Source: Pedobacter miscanthi
GTDB taxonomy: Bacteria; Bacteroidota; Bacteroidia; Sphingobacteriales; Sphingobacteriaceae
Direction of reading: 5' to 3'
Assembly (NCBI RefSeq): GCF_003315595.1
Contig: NZ_QNQU01000009.1
Coordinates: 62,001 to 126,000 of the forward strand
DNA length: 64,000 bases
Part shown: positions 17,972-26,650 of the stretch, in pieces
Position numbering within the stretch: the stretch's first letter is position 1
How the letters are laid out: each line of letters begins with the position of its first letter
The notes under the pieces: model-generated
The model's database searches: none
Seen by the model: the letters and a program-made list of their open reading frames with translations, nothing else
Told to the model about the DNA's origin: nothing
Made by a program: the position numbers and the translations under genes

Positions 17972-18475
17972 TTAGCTATAAACCAAACTTTCGTACTGCT
18001 GGTAATTCACCATCAGGTTCTCGGTAATTTTAACCATTAAAGTTTCTTCTTCCTTACCGCTATAACTTAAAATCAATAAATCGCCGATAATTTCGTGCAG
18101 GATCAATTTAGGGCTGGTATAGGTAATGGAAACCACATGAGCACCTTTGTTCAACAGATCAGAATCGCAGATGTGTAATTCTGCCCAATTAAAAAGCACG
18201 GGGCGTTCTTCAAGATCGCTTAATACCGGCATTTTATTTTCTAATGCCGTAATATTGTTCATTACCGCATATTGAAGTTTCTGATGTAAAGCATTGGCTT
18301 TCGCATTAACCTTTTGCATTTGCGAAAAGGTATGGATGTGCTGATCTAAACTGTAAATTTTCGATTTTTTTTGAAATTCTTTGTAAGTATCGTGGAATAT
18401 TCGTCTTTCAAAATCGGTTCTGCACATGAAATTGAAATATTGTTTTACGCTAAGGTTGATGTGAGCTAAAGCCAT
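17972..18475 (-). CDS. Hypothetical protein upstream of the LytS/LytTR pair
   Basis: 167 aa from the ATG at 18475 (MALAHINLSVKQYF); the frame also has a TTG nine codons earlier. No signal peptide or membrane helix. The middle is helical (QMQKVNAKANALHQKLQYAV), and the C-terminal half looks like a beta-rich domain (LFNWAELHICDSDLL, VVSITYTSPKLILHEI). No family is recognised. It lies 54 bp ahead of the kinase on the same strand and may be the first gene of that transcript. Confidence 0.65.
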   Translation of the reverse strand: MALAHINLSVKQYFNFMCRTDFERRIFHDTYKEFQKKSKIYSLDQHIHTFSQMQKVNAKANALHQKLQYAVMNNITALENKMPVLSDLEERPVLFNWAELHICDSDLLNKGAHVVSITYTSPKLILHEIIGDLLILSYSGKEEETLMVKITENLMVNYQQYESLVYS

Positions 18476-18680
18476 AATATTCGGTTTTGGTTGCTGATTC
18501 AAATATGGAACAATAAAAAAATTTAATTTATAAAGTATCGGTAAACGCTGATTATCAATCGGTAAATGGCGAAACTAAATCTTGATTATGAAAAACGGAT
18601 GAATATTGCTTTGCGTATAAAAAATGGTACTGGTTAGCACTTATTTAAGGATTTTTAACAATTAGGTTTGTTATTAGACC
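18476..18680. other. Upstream region of the minus-strand locus
   Basis: AT-rich. On the minus strand CATATTTG at 18507-18500 differs from the TAnnTTTG box at one position and is a weak promoter candidate. No gene is seen. Confidence 0.3.
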
Positions 18681-18713
18681 AAAGAAGTCAAGTTTAAAAA
18701 ACTTGACTTCTTT
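18681..18713. repeat. AAAGAAGTCAAGTTT hairpin, copy 2
   Basis: Arms AAAGAAGTCAAGTTT and AACTTGACTTCTTT around a short A run, in non-coding DNA between two minus-strand genes. Copies 1 and 3 are at 13121-13153 and 42327-42375. Confidence 0.8.
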
Positions 18714-18895
18714 CCTGCATCCGTTTTACATTATTTAAACCACAGAGCACACCGAGAGAAAATCACAGAGAGCACTGAGGCAGGTAAGCCGAAATTATTT
18801 TATGGTAAAATCCGTGTTAATCTGTGCATCTGTGGCAAAAAGATAACGTGAAAGATAACGCGATGGCATGTGGGGACACATGCCATGGAACAAAA
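18714..18895. other. Intergenic stretch with degenerate ACCACAGAG repeat and a hairpin
   Basis: 18738-18785 carries an ACCACAGAGCACACCGAG...GAGCACTGAGG motif of a kind also seen near 48445, 55645 and 55850. A perfect 9-bp hairpin, TGGCATGTG / CACATGCCA around GGGA, is at 18864-18885. No gene. Confidence 0.45.
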
Positions 18896-18924
18896 AAGCC
18901 TCCCGATTTTAAATCGGGAGGCTT
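18896..18924 (-). terminator. Terminator of the HtrA gene
   Basis: Stem AAGCCTCCCGATTT / AATCGGGAGGCTT, followed on the minus strand by TTTT, 23 bp after the HtrA stop. Its core CCGAT / ATCGG belongs to the mini-hairpin family. Confidence 0.8.
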
Positions 18925-18946
18925 CCTCAAAAATTATTTCAATTCA

Positions 18947-20494
18947 CTATTGTGCAGGGAAACTGTAGTTATACGAGCCTTGTGCACCAACACCAGAGAT
19001 ACTCACCATGTTGTTTCTGCCTAATGGCAATGCTTTTTGAACATCAGCCACAGAATTTACCGGTTGTCCGTTTACTTTGGTGATAATTAAACCTTTTTCT
19101 ACACCGATGTTATCGAAAGCTTTTCCGGTGGTTACCGAAGTTACCACAACACCGCTGTTGATGCCATATTTCGCTTTTTGTGCCTGACTGGCAGGAGCAA
19201 AAGTTGCCCCTAATTTGCTTACTTCAACACTTTTAGCTGCGTTGTTATTAGCGGTTAAACCTACACTTGCTTCGCCTTTAAGGGTAACTGTATAATCTTT
19301 CAGCGCACCATCACGTAATATGGTTAGCTTAACTTTATCGCCTGGGTTTAAACGGCCTACTCTTTCCTGAAGATCAGGTGAATCGTTAATTACTACACCA
19401 TCAACTTTTTTGATAACGTCGCCCGATTTGATACCTGCCGCAGCAGCACCGCCACCTGCAACAACATCATTCACATATAAACCACTGATTTCGTTGGTTT
19501 TAATTCCTTCTGGTTTTTCTTCGCCACTTAGCGGCACAAAGTTAACGCCGATATAACCACGTTTAACTGAACCATATTTCATAAAATCGTCTACAATTTT
19601 ACGCGCCAAGTTAACAGGGATCGCAAATCCGTAACCCTGGTTATAACCACTTTGCGAAGCAATTGCAGAGTTGATACCTACCAGTTCGCCATTTGCATTT
19701 ACCAATGCACCACCGCTGTTACCAGGGTTAATGGCTGCATCGGTTTGAATGAACGATTCGATACTGGTATTTGCCGGACGATCTGGTCTTTTACCGGTAC
19801 GTTGGTATTCGCGGTATTCTTCTTCCGTAATTTCATTCCCTTGTTGCTCACGGCCAATAATACCGATGCTGCGGTTTTTCGCACTAACAATACCTGCAGT
19901 AACTGTGGTATTTAAATCTAATGGGAAACCAACGGCCAAAACCCACTCTCCTACCTGAACGTTATCGGAGTTACCCATTTTTACAACCGGCAAACCAGTT
20001 GCATTTACTTTAATCAAAGCTAAATCTGTATTCGGGTCGCGGCCGATTACTTTTGCTTCTACCTTACGCCTGTCGGTTAACACCACCTCTACCTTCTCTG
20101 CATTTTCTACTACGTGGTTGTTGGTAACGATATAACCGTCCTGACTGATGATTACACCAGAACCTGAAGCTGCCCTTGGCTGACGCTGCATCTGGCGACC
20201 ACCACCACCGAAGAAATCTTCCATCATATCAAACGGAGATGAAGAACCCTGGTCTTTCGATGCCGCATAGGTTGTTTTAATGTGAACCACCCCTGGTGCA
20301 ACTGCCGCTGCAGCCTGTGTAAAATCTGTAGCACCTGCCGATGTTACTTTTAATGGATTATTGGCAAAGTATAAATTCTGTTTTTCAGTAATGGTACTGC
20401 CATTTTGGTTACGCTCAAATAGCTTGTAACCGCCAATTGCTGCTGCCCCACCTATAAAAGCAGCCAACACGGTAATTCCTAATATCTTTTTCAT
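18947..20494 (-). CDS. Do/DegQ-type periplasmic serine protease HtrA
   Basis: 515 aa. An N-terminal membrane anchor or signal (about 1-22) is followed by a trypsin-like domain with H127 (TNNHVV), D157 (NTDLALIKV) and S260 (PGNSGGALVN), then two PDZ domains (about 320-400 with GYIGVNFVPL and SGDVIKKVDG, and about 430-515 with GVVVTSVTTGKAFDNIGVEKG). A 25-residue insertion after the LA loop region (QGNEITEEEYREYQRTGKRP) is typical of Bacteroidota members. The family degrades or refolds damaged envelope proteins. Confidence 0.95.
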   Translation of the reverse strand: MKKILGITVLAAFIGGAAAIGGYKLFERNQNGSTITEKQNLYFANNPLKVTSAGATDFTQAAAAVAPGVVHIKTTYAASKDQGSSSPFDMMEDFFGGGGRQMQRQPRAASGSGVIISQDGYIVTNNHVVENAEKVEVVLTDRRKVEAKVIGRDPNTDLALIKVNATGLPVVKMGNSDNVQVGEWVLAVGFPLDLNTTVTAGIVSAKNRSIGIIGREQQGNEITEEEYREYQRTGKRPDRPANTSIESFIQTDAAINPGNSGGALVNANGELVGINSAIASQSGYNQGYGFAIPVNLARKIVDDFMKYGSVKRGYIGVNFVPLSGEEKPEGIKTNEISGLYVNDVVAGGGAAAAGIKSGDVIKKVDGVVINDSPDLQERVGRLNPGDKVKLTILRDGALKDYTVTLKGEASVGLTANNNAAKSVEVSKLGATFAPASQAQKAKYGINSGVVVTSVTTGKAFDNIGVEKGLIITKVNGQPVNSVADVQKALPLGRNNMVSISGVGAQGSYNYSFPAQ

Positions 20495-20881
20495 GTTTCT
20501 GTATATTGTTTTTTAATGGCCATGAAGCTATTAAAAGCTAACTTCCTTTGATTAAGGCAGCTTTTAATGGTTTCATGTATTTAATGTGTTTTAAAGCCTT
20601 CGAATATTATAAGCTGGTTTGCTAGCTAATTGTTTGTTAGCTTATAACATTCGCTTGTTAATTTATTGCGGGAGCATTATTCACTTTGATTTAAGCAGAA
20701 TGCTCCGGCAGTTTTTATCTGCTCAAATTTTCTTTCGTAAGTTTATTCAAATTTAATACCATATAAACGATATTTGTATCCTCAAAGCACTTAGTTTTGT
20801 GTTAAAAAATGTTAAATTAAAAAACACAATCCGCTTATTACCTTTTGCAACTCAAATATTGCATTAAAAAATGAAGCTTTC
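20495..20881. other. Divergent intergenic region between htrA and dapF
   Basis: AT-rich. It has an imperfect inverted repeat TTATAAGCT ... AGCTTATAA (about 20608-20646), a minus-strand TAAATTTG (20755-20748) and a plus-strand TAGTTTTG (20792-20799) that could be -7 boxes for htrA and dapF respectively. No gene or known RNA is recognised. Confidence 0.4.
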
Positions 20882-21664
20882 ATGAAAATTAATTTTTATA
20901 AATACCAGGGCGCAGGGAACGATTTTATTCTAATAGACCATACCATGGGTCCGTTAAAAAATATTGATAATGAATTAGTTGAGCAGTTATGCCACAGAAG
21001 ATTTGGCATTGGTGCTGATGGATTGATGTTCATTACCAAACATGAAGATTACGATTTTGAAATGCATTATTTCAATGCCGATGGTAAGCTGGGCAGTATG
21101 TGCGGAAACGGTGGCAGGTGTATTGTGGCCTTTGCCAAACAACTCGGAATTATAGACCGCGAAACCAACTTTTTGGCAGTTGACGGACCGCATTATGCCA
21201 GAATTTCAGAAAGTGGCGAATGGGTTGACCTGCAGATGATTGATGTTGATACGGTTACAAGAGATGGCGATGCTTACGTACTCAACACAGGATCGCCACA
21301 TTATGTAACTTTACAAAGTGGTTTAAAAGACCTTGATGTTTTCACCGAAGGAAAAAGTATTCGTTATAATGCAACTTATGCAGAAAAAGGCATCAACGTA
21401 AACTTTGTAGAGGATAAAGGCGATCATTTGTTTGTACGCACTTACGAGCGTGGCGTTGAAGATGAAACTTATGCCTGCGGTACGGGGGTAACAGCAGTGG
21501 CCATGGCCATGGCGAAACATAAAAACCAAACCGGCCATATTAAAACCGACATTAAAGTTTTGGGCGGCGATATTAAAATAGAATTTGATTACGATGGTAC
21601 CGCATTTACCAATGTATTTTTATGCGGACCAGCCAAACTGGTTTTTGAGGGGGAGGTTGATTAA
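20882..21664 (+). CDS. dapF: Diaminopimelate epimerase
   Basis: 260 aa. Converts LL- to meso-diaminopimelate for lysine and peptidoglycan synthesis, in the cytoplasm and without cofactor. The N-terminus YKYQGAGNDFILIDH is diagnostic. The two catalytic cysteines are C74 in MCGNGGR and C199 in YACGTGVTAVA. Length is normal. It stands alone, divergent from htrA. Confidence 0.97.
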   Translation: MKINFYKYQGAGNDFILIDHTMGPLKNIDNELVEQLCHRRFGIGADGLMFITKHEDYDFEMHYFNADGKLGSMCGNGGRCIVAFAKQLGIIDRETNFLAVDGPHYARISESGEWVDLQMIDVDTVTRDGDAYVLNTGSPHYVTLQSGLKDLDVFTEGKSIRYNATYAEKGINVNFVEDKGDHLFVRTYERGVEDETYACGTGVTAVAMAMAKHKNQTGHIKTDIKVLGGDIKIEFDYDGTAFTNVFLCGPAKLVFEGEVD

Positions 21665-21708
21665 CTTCTTTTTAAATAATAATCGTAGCTAAAAGCTGCT
21701 AATTGATT

Positions 21709-21800
21709 TGGGCGTTCCCAAGGGGGCGGGCTTTTCAGGGCTGCGCTTCGCTCCGGTACCGATGGAAGATCGGTACTGAACCCTTACCATCCTAACGCGA
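21709..21800. repeat. GC-richer intergenic repeat with nested mini-hairpin
   Basis: GGGCGTTCCCAAGG...GCGCTTCGCTCCGG, then TACCGAT-GGAAG-ATCGGTA (21757-21775), then CTGAACCCTTACC. It is clearly richer in GC than its flanks and sits in a 575-bp gene-free gap. The hairpin is one copy of the CCGAT/ATCGG family. A weak CTGCAGGTTTTTAAAATCTGTGAGG inverted repeat follows at about 21820-21845. Confidence 0.55.
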
Positions 21801-22089
21801 AGTTATTGCATTCAGACCCTGCAGGTTTTTAAAATCTGTGAGGTCCTATCCTTACGTTCTGTAAAGTCGAATAATCTTTATAATGTAAAACATACACGCT
21901 CCAGTGCATTTTGTTGGCTAAAATAAACATCATTTATAGCAATAAAAAAGCTCCATCCCAATCAGTTTTAACATGCTTTTAACATCTGTCGCAAGATATT
22001 TACAGATCATTTAGTGACAATATAATATGCATAATACGCTTTAAAACACTGTTTTAAGGTATAATTAATGCTTTTCCGGTCTCAAAATA

Positions 22090-22105
22090 AATCAATCGAT
22101 TGATT
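22090..22105. promoter_or_regulatory. Palindromic operator candidate of the efflux operon
   Basis: AATCAATCGATTGATT is a perfect 16-bp palindrome 135 bp upstream of the efflux adaptor ATG and about 40 bp ahead of a TATTTTTG box (22146-22153). Its form is that of operators bound by TetR-family repressors, common regulators of RND pumps. No TetR gene is in the window. Confidence 0.5.
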
Positions 22106-22145
22106 AAATGACAGAATTTGGACAGATTTATTTTTTTTTAGGCTC

Positions 22146-22153
22146 TATTTTTG
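22146..22153 (+). promoter_or_regulatory. Candidate -7 box of the efflux operon
   Basis: TATTTTTG fits TAnnTTTG. The nearest upstream TTG (22118-22120) is 25 bp away, longer than usual, so the assignment is weak. Confidence 0.35.
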
Positions 22154-22239
22154 GGCAATTATCGGCGGAAATCGAAATCCCATATTTTGGCGACGCCCTT
22201 AATTCCGGAAATTTAAATTTATACACACAGAAATAACCC

Positions 22240-23409
22240 ATGAGAAAAGTAACAACTCTCTTTTTTAGCGTGAGCATTGGTATGCTTTTAGCATCCTGCG
22301 GAAATAACGATGCAGCTAAAAAAGCTGCCGCTGCAGCAGCAGCTGGTCCACAGGCCTATCCTGTTTTTGCCGTATCAACACAAAACACCACTTTAGATTC
22401 TGATTATCCGGCCACCATCGAAGGTATCCAGAACATCGATATACGCCCTAAGGTTGATGGTTTTATCGAAAAAATCTTTGTAGATGAAGGTGCGGTGGTT
22501 AAAAAAGGTCAGTTACTTTTCACCATTAACGCACCACAGTACGAGCAGCAGGTTAGAACAGCAAGGGCCGCAATAAGCAGTGCCGAGGCTGATGTTAATG
22601 CCGCACAGTTAACCGTAAACAAAACCAAACCATTGGTTGATAAGGATATCATCAGCAAATACGATCTTGATGCTGCCCAGTTAACACTGCAAAGCAGAAA
22701 AGCCGCATTGGCACAGGCAAAGGCAGAACTGGTAAATGCACAGGTAAACCTGGGTTATACTTCAGTTAAAAGCCCGGTTGATGGCGTGGTTGGCAGCATC
22801 CCTTTCAGAAATGGAAGTTTAGTAAGCAGTAGCAGTACCCAACCACTCACTACCGTTTCCAACACTTCAAAGGTTTATGCTTATTTCTCATTAAACGAAA
22901 AACAGCTTTTAGATTTTTCTAAAACCTATAAAGGAAATACTTTGGCCGAGCAGATGAAAAACATCCCGGCAGTAAGCCTGGTACTTGCCGACGGAACAGT
23001 TTATGCGCAGAATGGTAAAATCGAATCCATCAATGGCCAGATTAATACCAGCACAGGTTCTGCAAGTCTAAGGGCAACTTTCCCCAACCCTACTTCTTTA
23101 CTAAAAAATGGTGCAAGTGCTTCGGTAAGGATTCCTCAACACATTGACAATGCGATTTTAATTCCTCAAAAATCAACGATTGATTTACAGGGTAAGAAAT
23201 TCGTTTATGTTTTGGGCGATTCTGCTAAAACTATCAATACTGAAATCCAGGTGATGGATTTGGCCAAAGGTAAATTCTATGTAGTAACTAAAGGATTGAA
23301 AGCTGGTGATAAAGTTGTTCTTGAAGGTTTCCAATCGTTAAAAGACGGAACGAAAATAAAACCTGAAGAAAAAAGTGCCGATTCAGTTTATGCTGACATC
23401 AAGAAATAA
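22240..23409 (+). CDS. RND efflux periplasmic adaptor (AcrA/MexA family)
   Basis: 389 aa lipoprotein (lipobox LLASC, Cys20). Shows the adaptor layout: first half of the lipoyl-like domain (IDIRPKVDGFIEKIFVDEGAVVKKGQ), an alpha-helical hairpin (VRTARAAISSAEADVNAAQL... LVNAQVNLGYT), the second lipoyl half (VKSPVDGVVGSIPFRNGSLV) and beta-barrel/membrane-proximal domains. It bridges the inner-membrane pump and the outer-membrane channel encoded next. First gene of a three-gene efflux operon, 48 bp ahead of the pump. Confidence 0.95.
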   Translation: MRKVTTLFFSVSIGMLLASCGNNDAAKKAAAAAAAGPQAYPVFAVSTQNTTLDSDYPATIEGIQNIDIRPKVDGFIEKIFVDEGAVVKKGQLLFTINAPQYEQQVRTARAAISSAEADVNAAQLTVNKTKPLVDKDIISKYDLDAAQLTLQSRKAALAQAKAELVNAQVNLGYTSVKSPVDGVVGSIPFRNGSLVSSSSTQPLTTVSNTSKVYAYFSLNEKQLLDFSKTYKGNTLAEQMKNIPAVSLVLADGTVYAQNGKIESINGQINTSTGSASLRATFPNPTSLLKNGASASVRIPQHIDNAILIPQKSTIDLQGKKFVYVLGDSAKTINTEIQVMDLAKGKFYVVTKGLKAGDKVVLEGFQSLKDGTKIKPEEKSADSVYADIKK

Positions 23410-23457
23410 CAATATAATCTTGCCAATCACACTATTGTAGTGTAATCAATATTAATT

Positions 23458-26400
23458 ATGTTTAAGAAATTTATAGAAAGACCGGTTTTATCAACGGTTA
23501 TATCCATCATCATCGTAATACTCGGTGTTTTAGGTTTAGCTACGTTGCCGGTTTCACAATATCCTGAAATTGCACCGCCAACGGTGCAGGTTTCTACTTC
23601 ATACCAGGGTGCCAACGCCGATGTGGTAATGAACAGCGTTGTTGTTCCGCTGGAAGAGCAGATAAATGGTGTGGAAGACATGACTTACATGACTTCTACC
23701 GCCAGTAACGATGGTACCGCAACCATTACGGTAAACTTTAAACTAGGTACAAACCCCGATTTAGCAGCGGTAAACGTACAGAACAGGGTTGCCCGTGCTA
23801 CTAGTTTATTACCTGCAGAGGTAACCAAATCGGGGGTAATTACGGCTAAAAGACAGGCGAGTAACGTACTGATTTTTGGTTTATACAGCGACGATCCTTC
23901 TTACGACCAGAAATTTTTGCAGAACTACGCTAACATCAACATCATTCCGCAGATTAAACGTATTAATGGTGTGGGTGATGCGAGTGCATTCGGAACGTTA
24001 GACTATACCATGCGTATCTGGCTAAAACCTGATGTAATGGCAACTTACGGTTTAGTGCCGAATGATATTAACGTAGCGCTTGCTGATCAGAATGTGGAGG
24101 CCGCTCCGGGTCAGTTTGGCGAGCTTGGCGATCAGGCATTTCAGTACACCCTTAAATATACAGGGAGGTTAAAAGATGAGGCACAGTTTGGCAACATCAT
24201 TATCCGCACTACCGATAACGGCCAGATTTTACGTTTAAAGGATATTGCAAGGATAGAATTAGGTGCGCAGAGTTATGCCAGTTCGGTTAAATTTAACGGT
24301 AAACAGGCTTTGGGTATCGCGATTAACCAAACGGCAGGTTCGAATGCTAAAGAAGTAATCGAAAACTCAATCAAAACCCTGGATGAAGCCCAAAAATCGT
24401 TCCCAAAAGGCGTTCATTACTCAACTTTGGTTAACGTAAACGACTTTTTGGATGCATCAATTGAAAAAGTGCTTCACACCTTAATTGAAGCATTTATTTT
24501 GGTGTTCCTGGTAGTATTTATTTTCTTACAGGATTTCCGTTCAACCCTGATCCCGGCAATCAGTGTGCCGGTGGCCATTATCGGAACATTCTTCTTCCTG
24601 AGTTTATTTGGATTTACCATCAACTTATTAACCTTATTTGCCCTCGTACTGGCCATTGGTATTGTGGTGGATGATGCGATTGTGGTAGTAGAGGCCGTGC
24701 ACGCCAAACTGGATGAAGGTTATACCGATGCCCGAAAAGCAACCATTGATGCGATGGACGATATCAGTGGTGCAATTATTTCGATCACTTTGGTAATGGC
24801 TGCGGTATTTATCCCGGTGAGTTTTATCTCCGGATCATCTGGTGTATTTTATAAACAATTTGGTTTAACACTGGCTATTTCCATCATCTTATCAGCCATT
24901 AACGCCTTAACTTTAAGTCCGGCATTATGTGCTTTATTCTTAAAACCACACAAAGAAGAACACGAAAAATCTAAAAACTTTTTAAACCGTTTTTATGATG
25001 CTTTCAATACATCATTTGATGCGGTAACCGGAAAATACAAAAAATCGGTCGGCTTCCTGTCCCGTAAAAAATGGATTGTTGGTTTGGCCATTGCTTTCTT
25101 TGCTGTTGTATTGGTTTGGACAATGAATACCACACCAAAAGGTTTCGTTCCGAATGAGGATTTAGGAACCATTATGAGTGATATCTCTTTACCGGCAGGA
25201 ACTTCGCAAGAGGAAACCAATATCGTAATTGCAAAAATCGACAGTATTGCACACGGTATTCCTGAAATTAAAAATACTTTAAGGGTTGTGGGCCGTAGTA
25301 TGATTAGTGGTTCGGGTAGTTCGTACGGGATGGTAATTTCGCGTTTAACCCCGTGGGATGAACGTAAAGGCCGCGATGTAAAAACAATTATCGGCGAACT
25401 GTTTGCCAAAACAGCCGGCATTAAAGGGGCTAAAATTATTTTCTTTGCTCCGCCAACCATTCAGGGTTTTGGTACCAGTGGTGGTTTCGAGTTTCAGTTG
25501 CAGGATAAAACCGGTGGCGATATTAAAAAATTCAACGAAATTGGTAACGGATTTTTAGCGGCATTGAGTAAACGTCCGGAGATTCAATATGCTTCTACCT
25601 CTTTTAACCCAAATTTCCCGCAATATCAGATTGATGTTAATGTGGCAAAGGTTAAACAGGCCGGCTTAACCGTAAGTGATGTTTTAGGTGTAATGCAGGG
25701 TTATTATGGTGGTGTTTATGCATCAAACTTTAATAAATTCGGTAAACAGTTTAGGGTAATGTTCCAGGCAGATGCCCAGTACCGTGCTAACGAACAAACT
25801 TTAACGCGTATTTTTGTGAGAAATGCTTCGGGCGGTATGGCTCCGGTTTCAGAGTTTATTACTTTAACCAAAGTATACGGACCGCAGGCTATTTCGCGTT
25901 TCAACTTGTTTACTTCAATTTCGGTAACAGGTAACCCTAATCCGGGTTATAGCTCTGGCGATGCTTTAAAGGCTGTTCAGGAAGAAGCGGCTAAAAACCT
26001 TCCGGCAGGATATGGCTATGAGTTTTCGGGTTTATCACGCGAGGAGATGGCCGGCGGCAGTCAAACCGTTTTCATATTTTTACTTTGCGTAATCTTTGTT
26101 TATTTCTTACTTGCTGCACAGTATGAGAGTTATATTTTACCATTAGCCGTTTTATTCTCGCTACCGGTTGGTTTGGCAGGTGTATTTGTTTTCGATAAGA
26201 TTTTCGGGGTGGATAATAATATTTATACGCAGATTACCCTGATCATGCTTGTGGGACTACTTGCCAAGAACGCCATTTTGATTGTAGAATACGCGGTTGA
26301 CAGAAGAAGAAAGGGCATGAGTATTGCCAACGCGGCAATTGATGGTGCAACCGCACGTTTACGCCCGATTTTGATGACATCGTTCGCCTTTATTTTAGGA

Positions 26401-26640
26401 TTATTGCCATTGATGTTATCTTCAGGTGTTGGTGCCGCAGGTAATACCTCAATTGGTACAGGTGCTGTTGGTGGTATGTTGATCGGAACAATTTTCGGGG
26501 TTTTCGTAATTCCTGCCCTGTTTATCATATTCCAGTCTTTACAGGAGCGCATCAGTAATAAATCACCTTTTAACGAAGGCATTGATCATGAACAAACGCC
26601 AGAGGAATATGAATTGGCTACTGCGAACAGCAAACATTAA
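23458..26640 (+). CDS. RND multidrug efflux pump, inner-membrane subunit (AcrB/HAE1 family)
   Basis: 1060 aa, full family length. Twelve membrane helices and two large periplasmic domains. Start MFKKFIERPVLSTVISIIIV is typical. The proton-relay aspartates are D405-D406 in GIVVDDAIVVVEA on TM4; repeated RND motifs include PEIAPPTVQVSTSYQGA and LLAKNAILIVEYAVD. Exports hydrophobic compounds using the proton gradient. Substrates cannot be predicted. Confidence 0.96.
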   Translation: MFKKFIERPVLSTVISIIIVILGVLGLATLPVSQYPEIAPPTVQVSTSYQGANADVVMNSVVVPLEEQINGVEDMTYMTSTASNDGTATITVNFKLGTNPDLAAVNVQNRVARATSLLPAEVTKSGVITAKRQASNVLIFGLYSDDPSYDQKFLQNYANINIIPQIKRINGVGDASAFGTLDYTMRIWLKPDVMATYGLVPNDINVALADQNVEAAPGQFGELGDQAFQYTLKYTGRLKDEAQFGNIIIRTTDNGQILRLKDIARIELGAQSYASSVKFNGKQALGIAINQTAGSNAKEVIENSIKTLDEAQKSFPKGVHYSTLVNVNDFLDASIEKVLHTLIEAFILVFLVVFIFLQDFRSTLIPAISVPVAIIGTFFFLSLFGFTINLLTLFALVLAIGIVVDDAIVVVEAVHAKLDEGYTDARKATIDAMDDISGAIISITLVMAAVFIPVSFISGSSGVFYKQFGLTLAISIILSAINALTLSPALCALFLKPHKEEHEKSKNFLNRFYDAFNTSFDAVTGKYKKSVGFLSRKKWIVGLAIAFFAVVLVWTMNTTPKGFVPNEDLGTIMSDISLPAGTSQEETNIVIAKIDSIAHGIPEIKNTLRVVGRSMISGSGSSYGMVISRLTPWDERKGRDVKTIIGELFAKTAGIKGAKIIFFAPPTIQGFGTSGGFEFQLQDKTGGDIKKFNEIGNGFLAALSKRPEIQYASTSFNPNFPQYQIDVNVAKVKQAGLTVSDVLGVMQGYYGGVYASNFNKFGKQFRVMFQADAQYRANEQTLTRIFVRNASGGMAPVSEFITLTKVYGPQAISRFNLFTSISVTGNPNPGYSSGDALKAVQEEAAKNLPAGYGYEFSGLSREEMAGGSQTVFIFLLCVIFVYFLLAAQYESYILPLAVLFSLPVGLAGVFVFDKIFGVDNNIYTQITLIMLVGLLAKNAILIVEYAVDRRRKGMSIANAAIDGATARLRPILMTSFAFILGLLPLMLSSGVGAAGNTSIGTGAVGGMLIGTIFGVFVIPALFIIFQSLQERISNKSPFNEGIDHEQTPEEYELATANSKH

Positions 26641-26650
26641 TATTAAGAAA

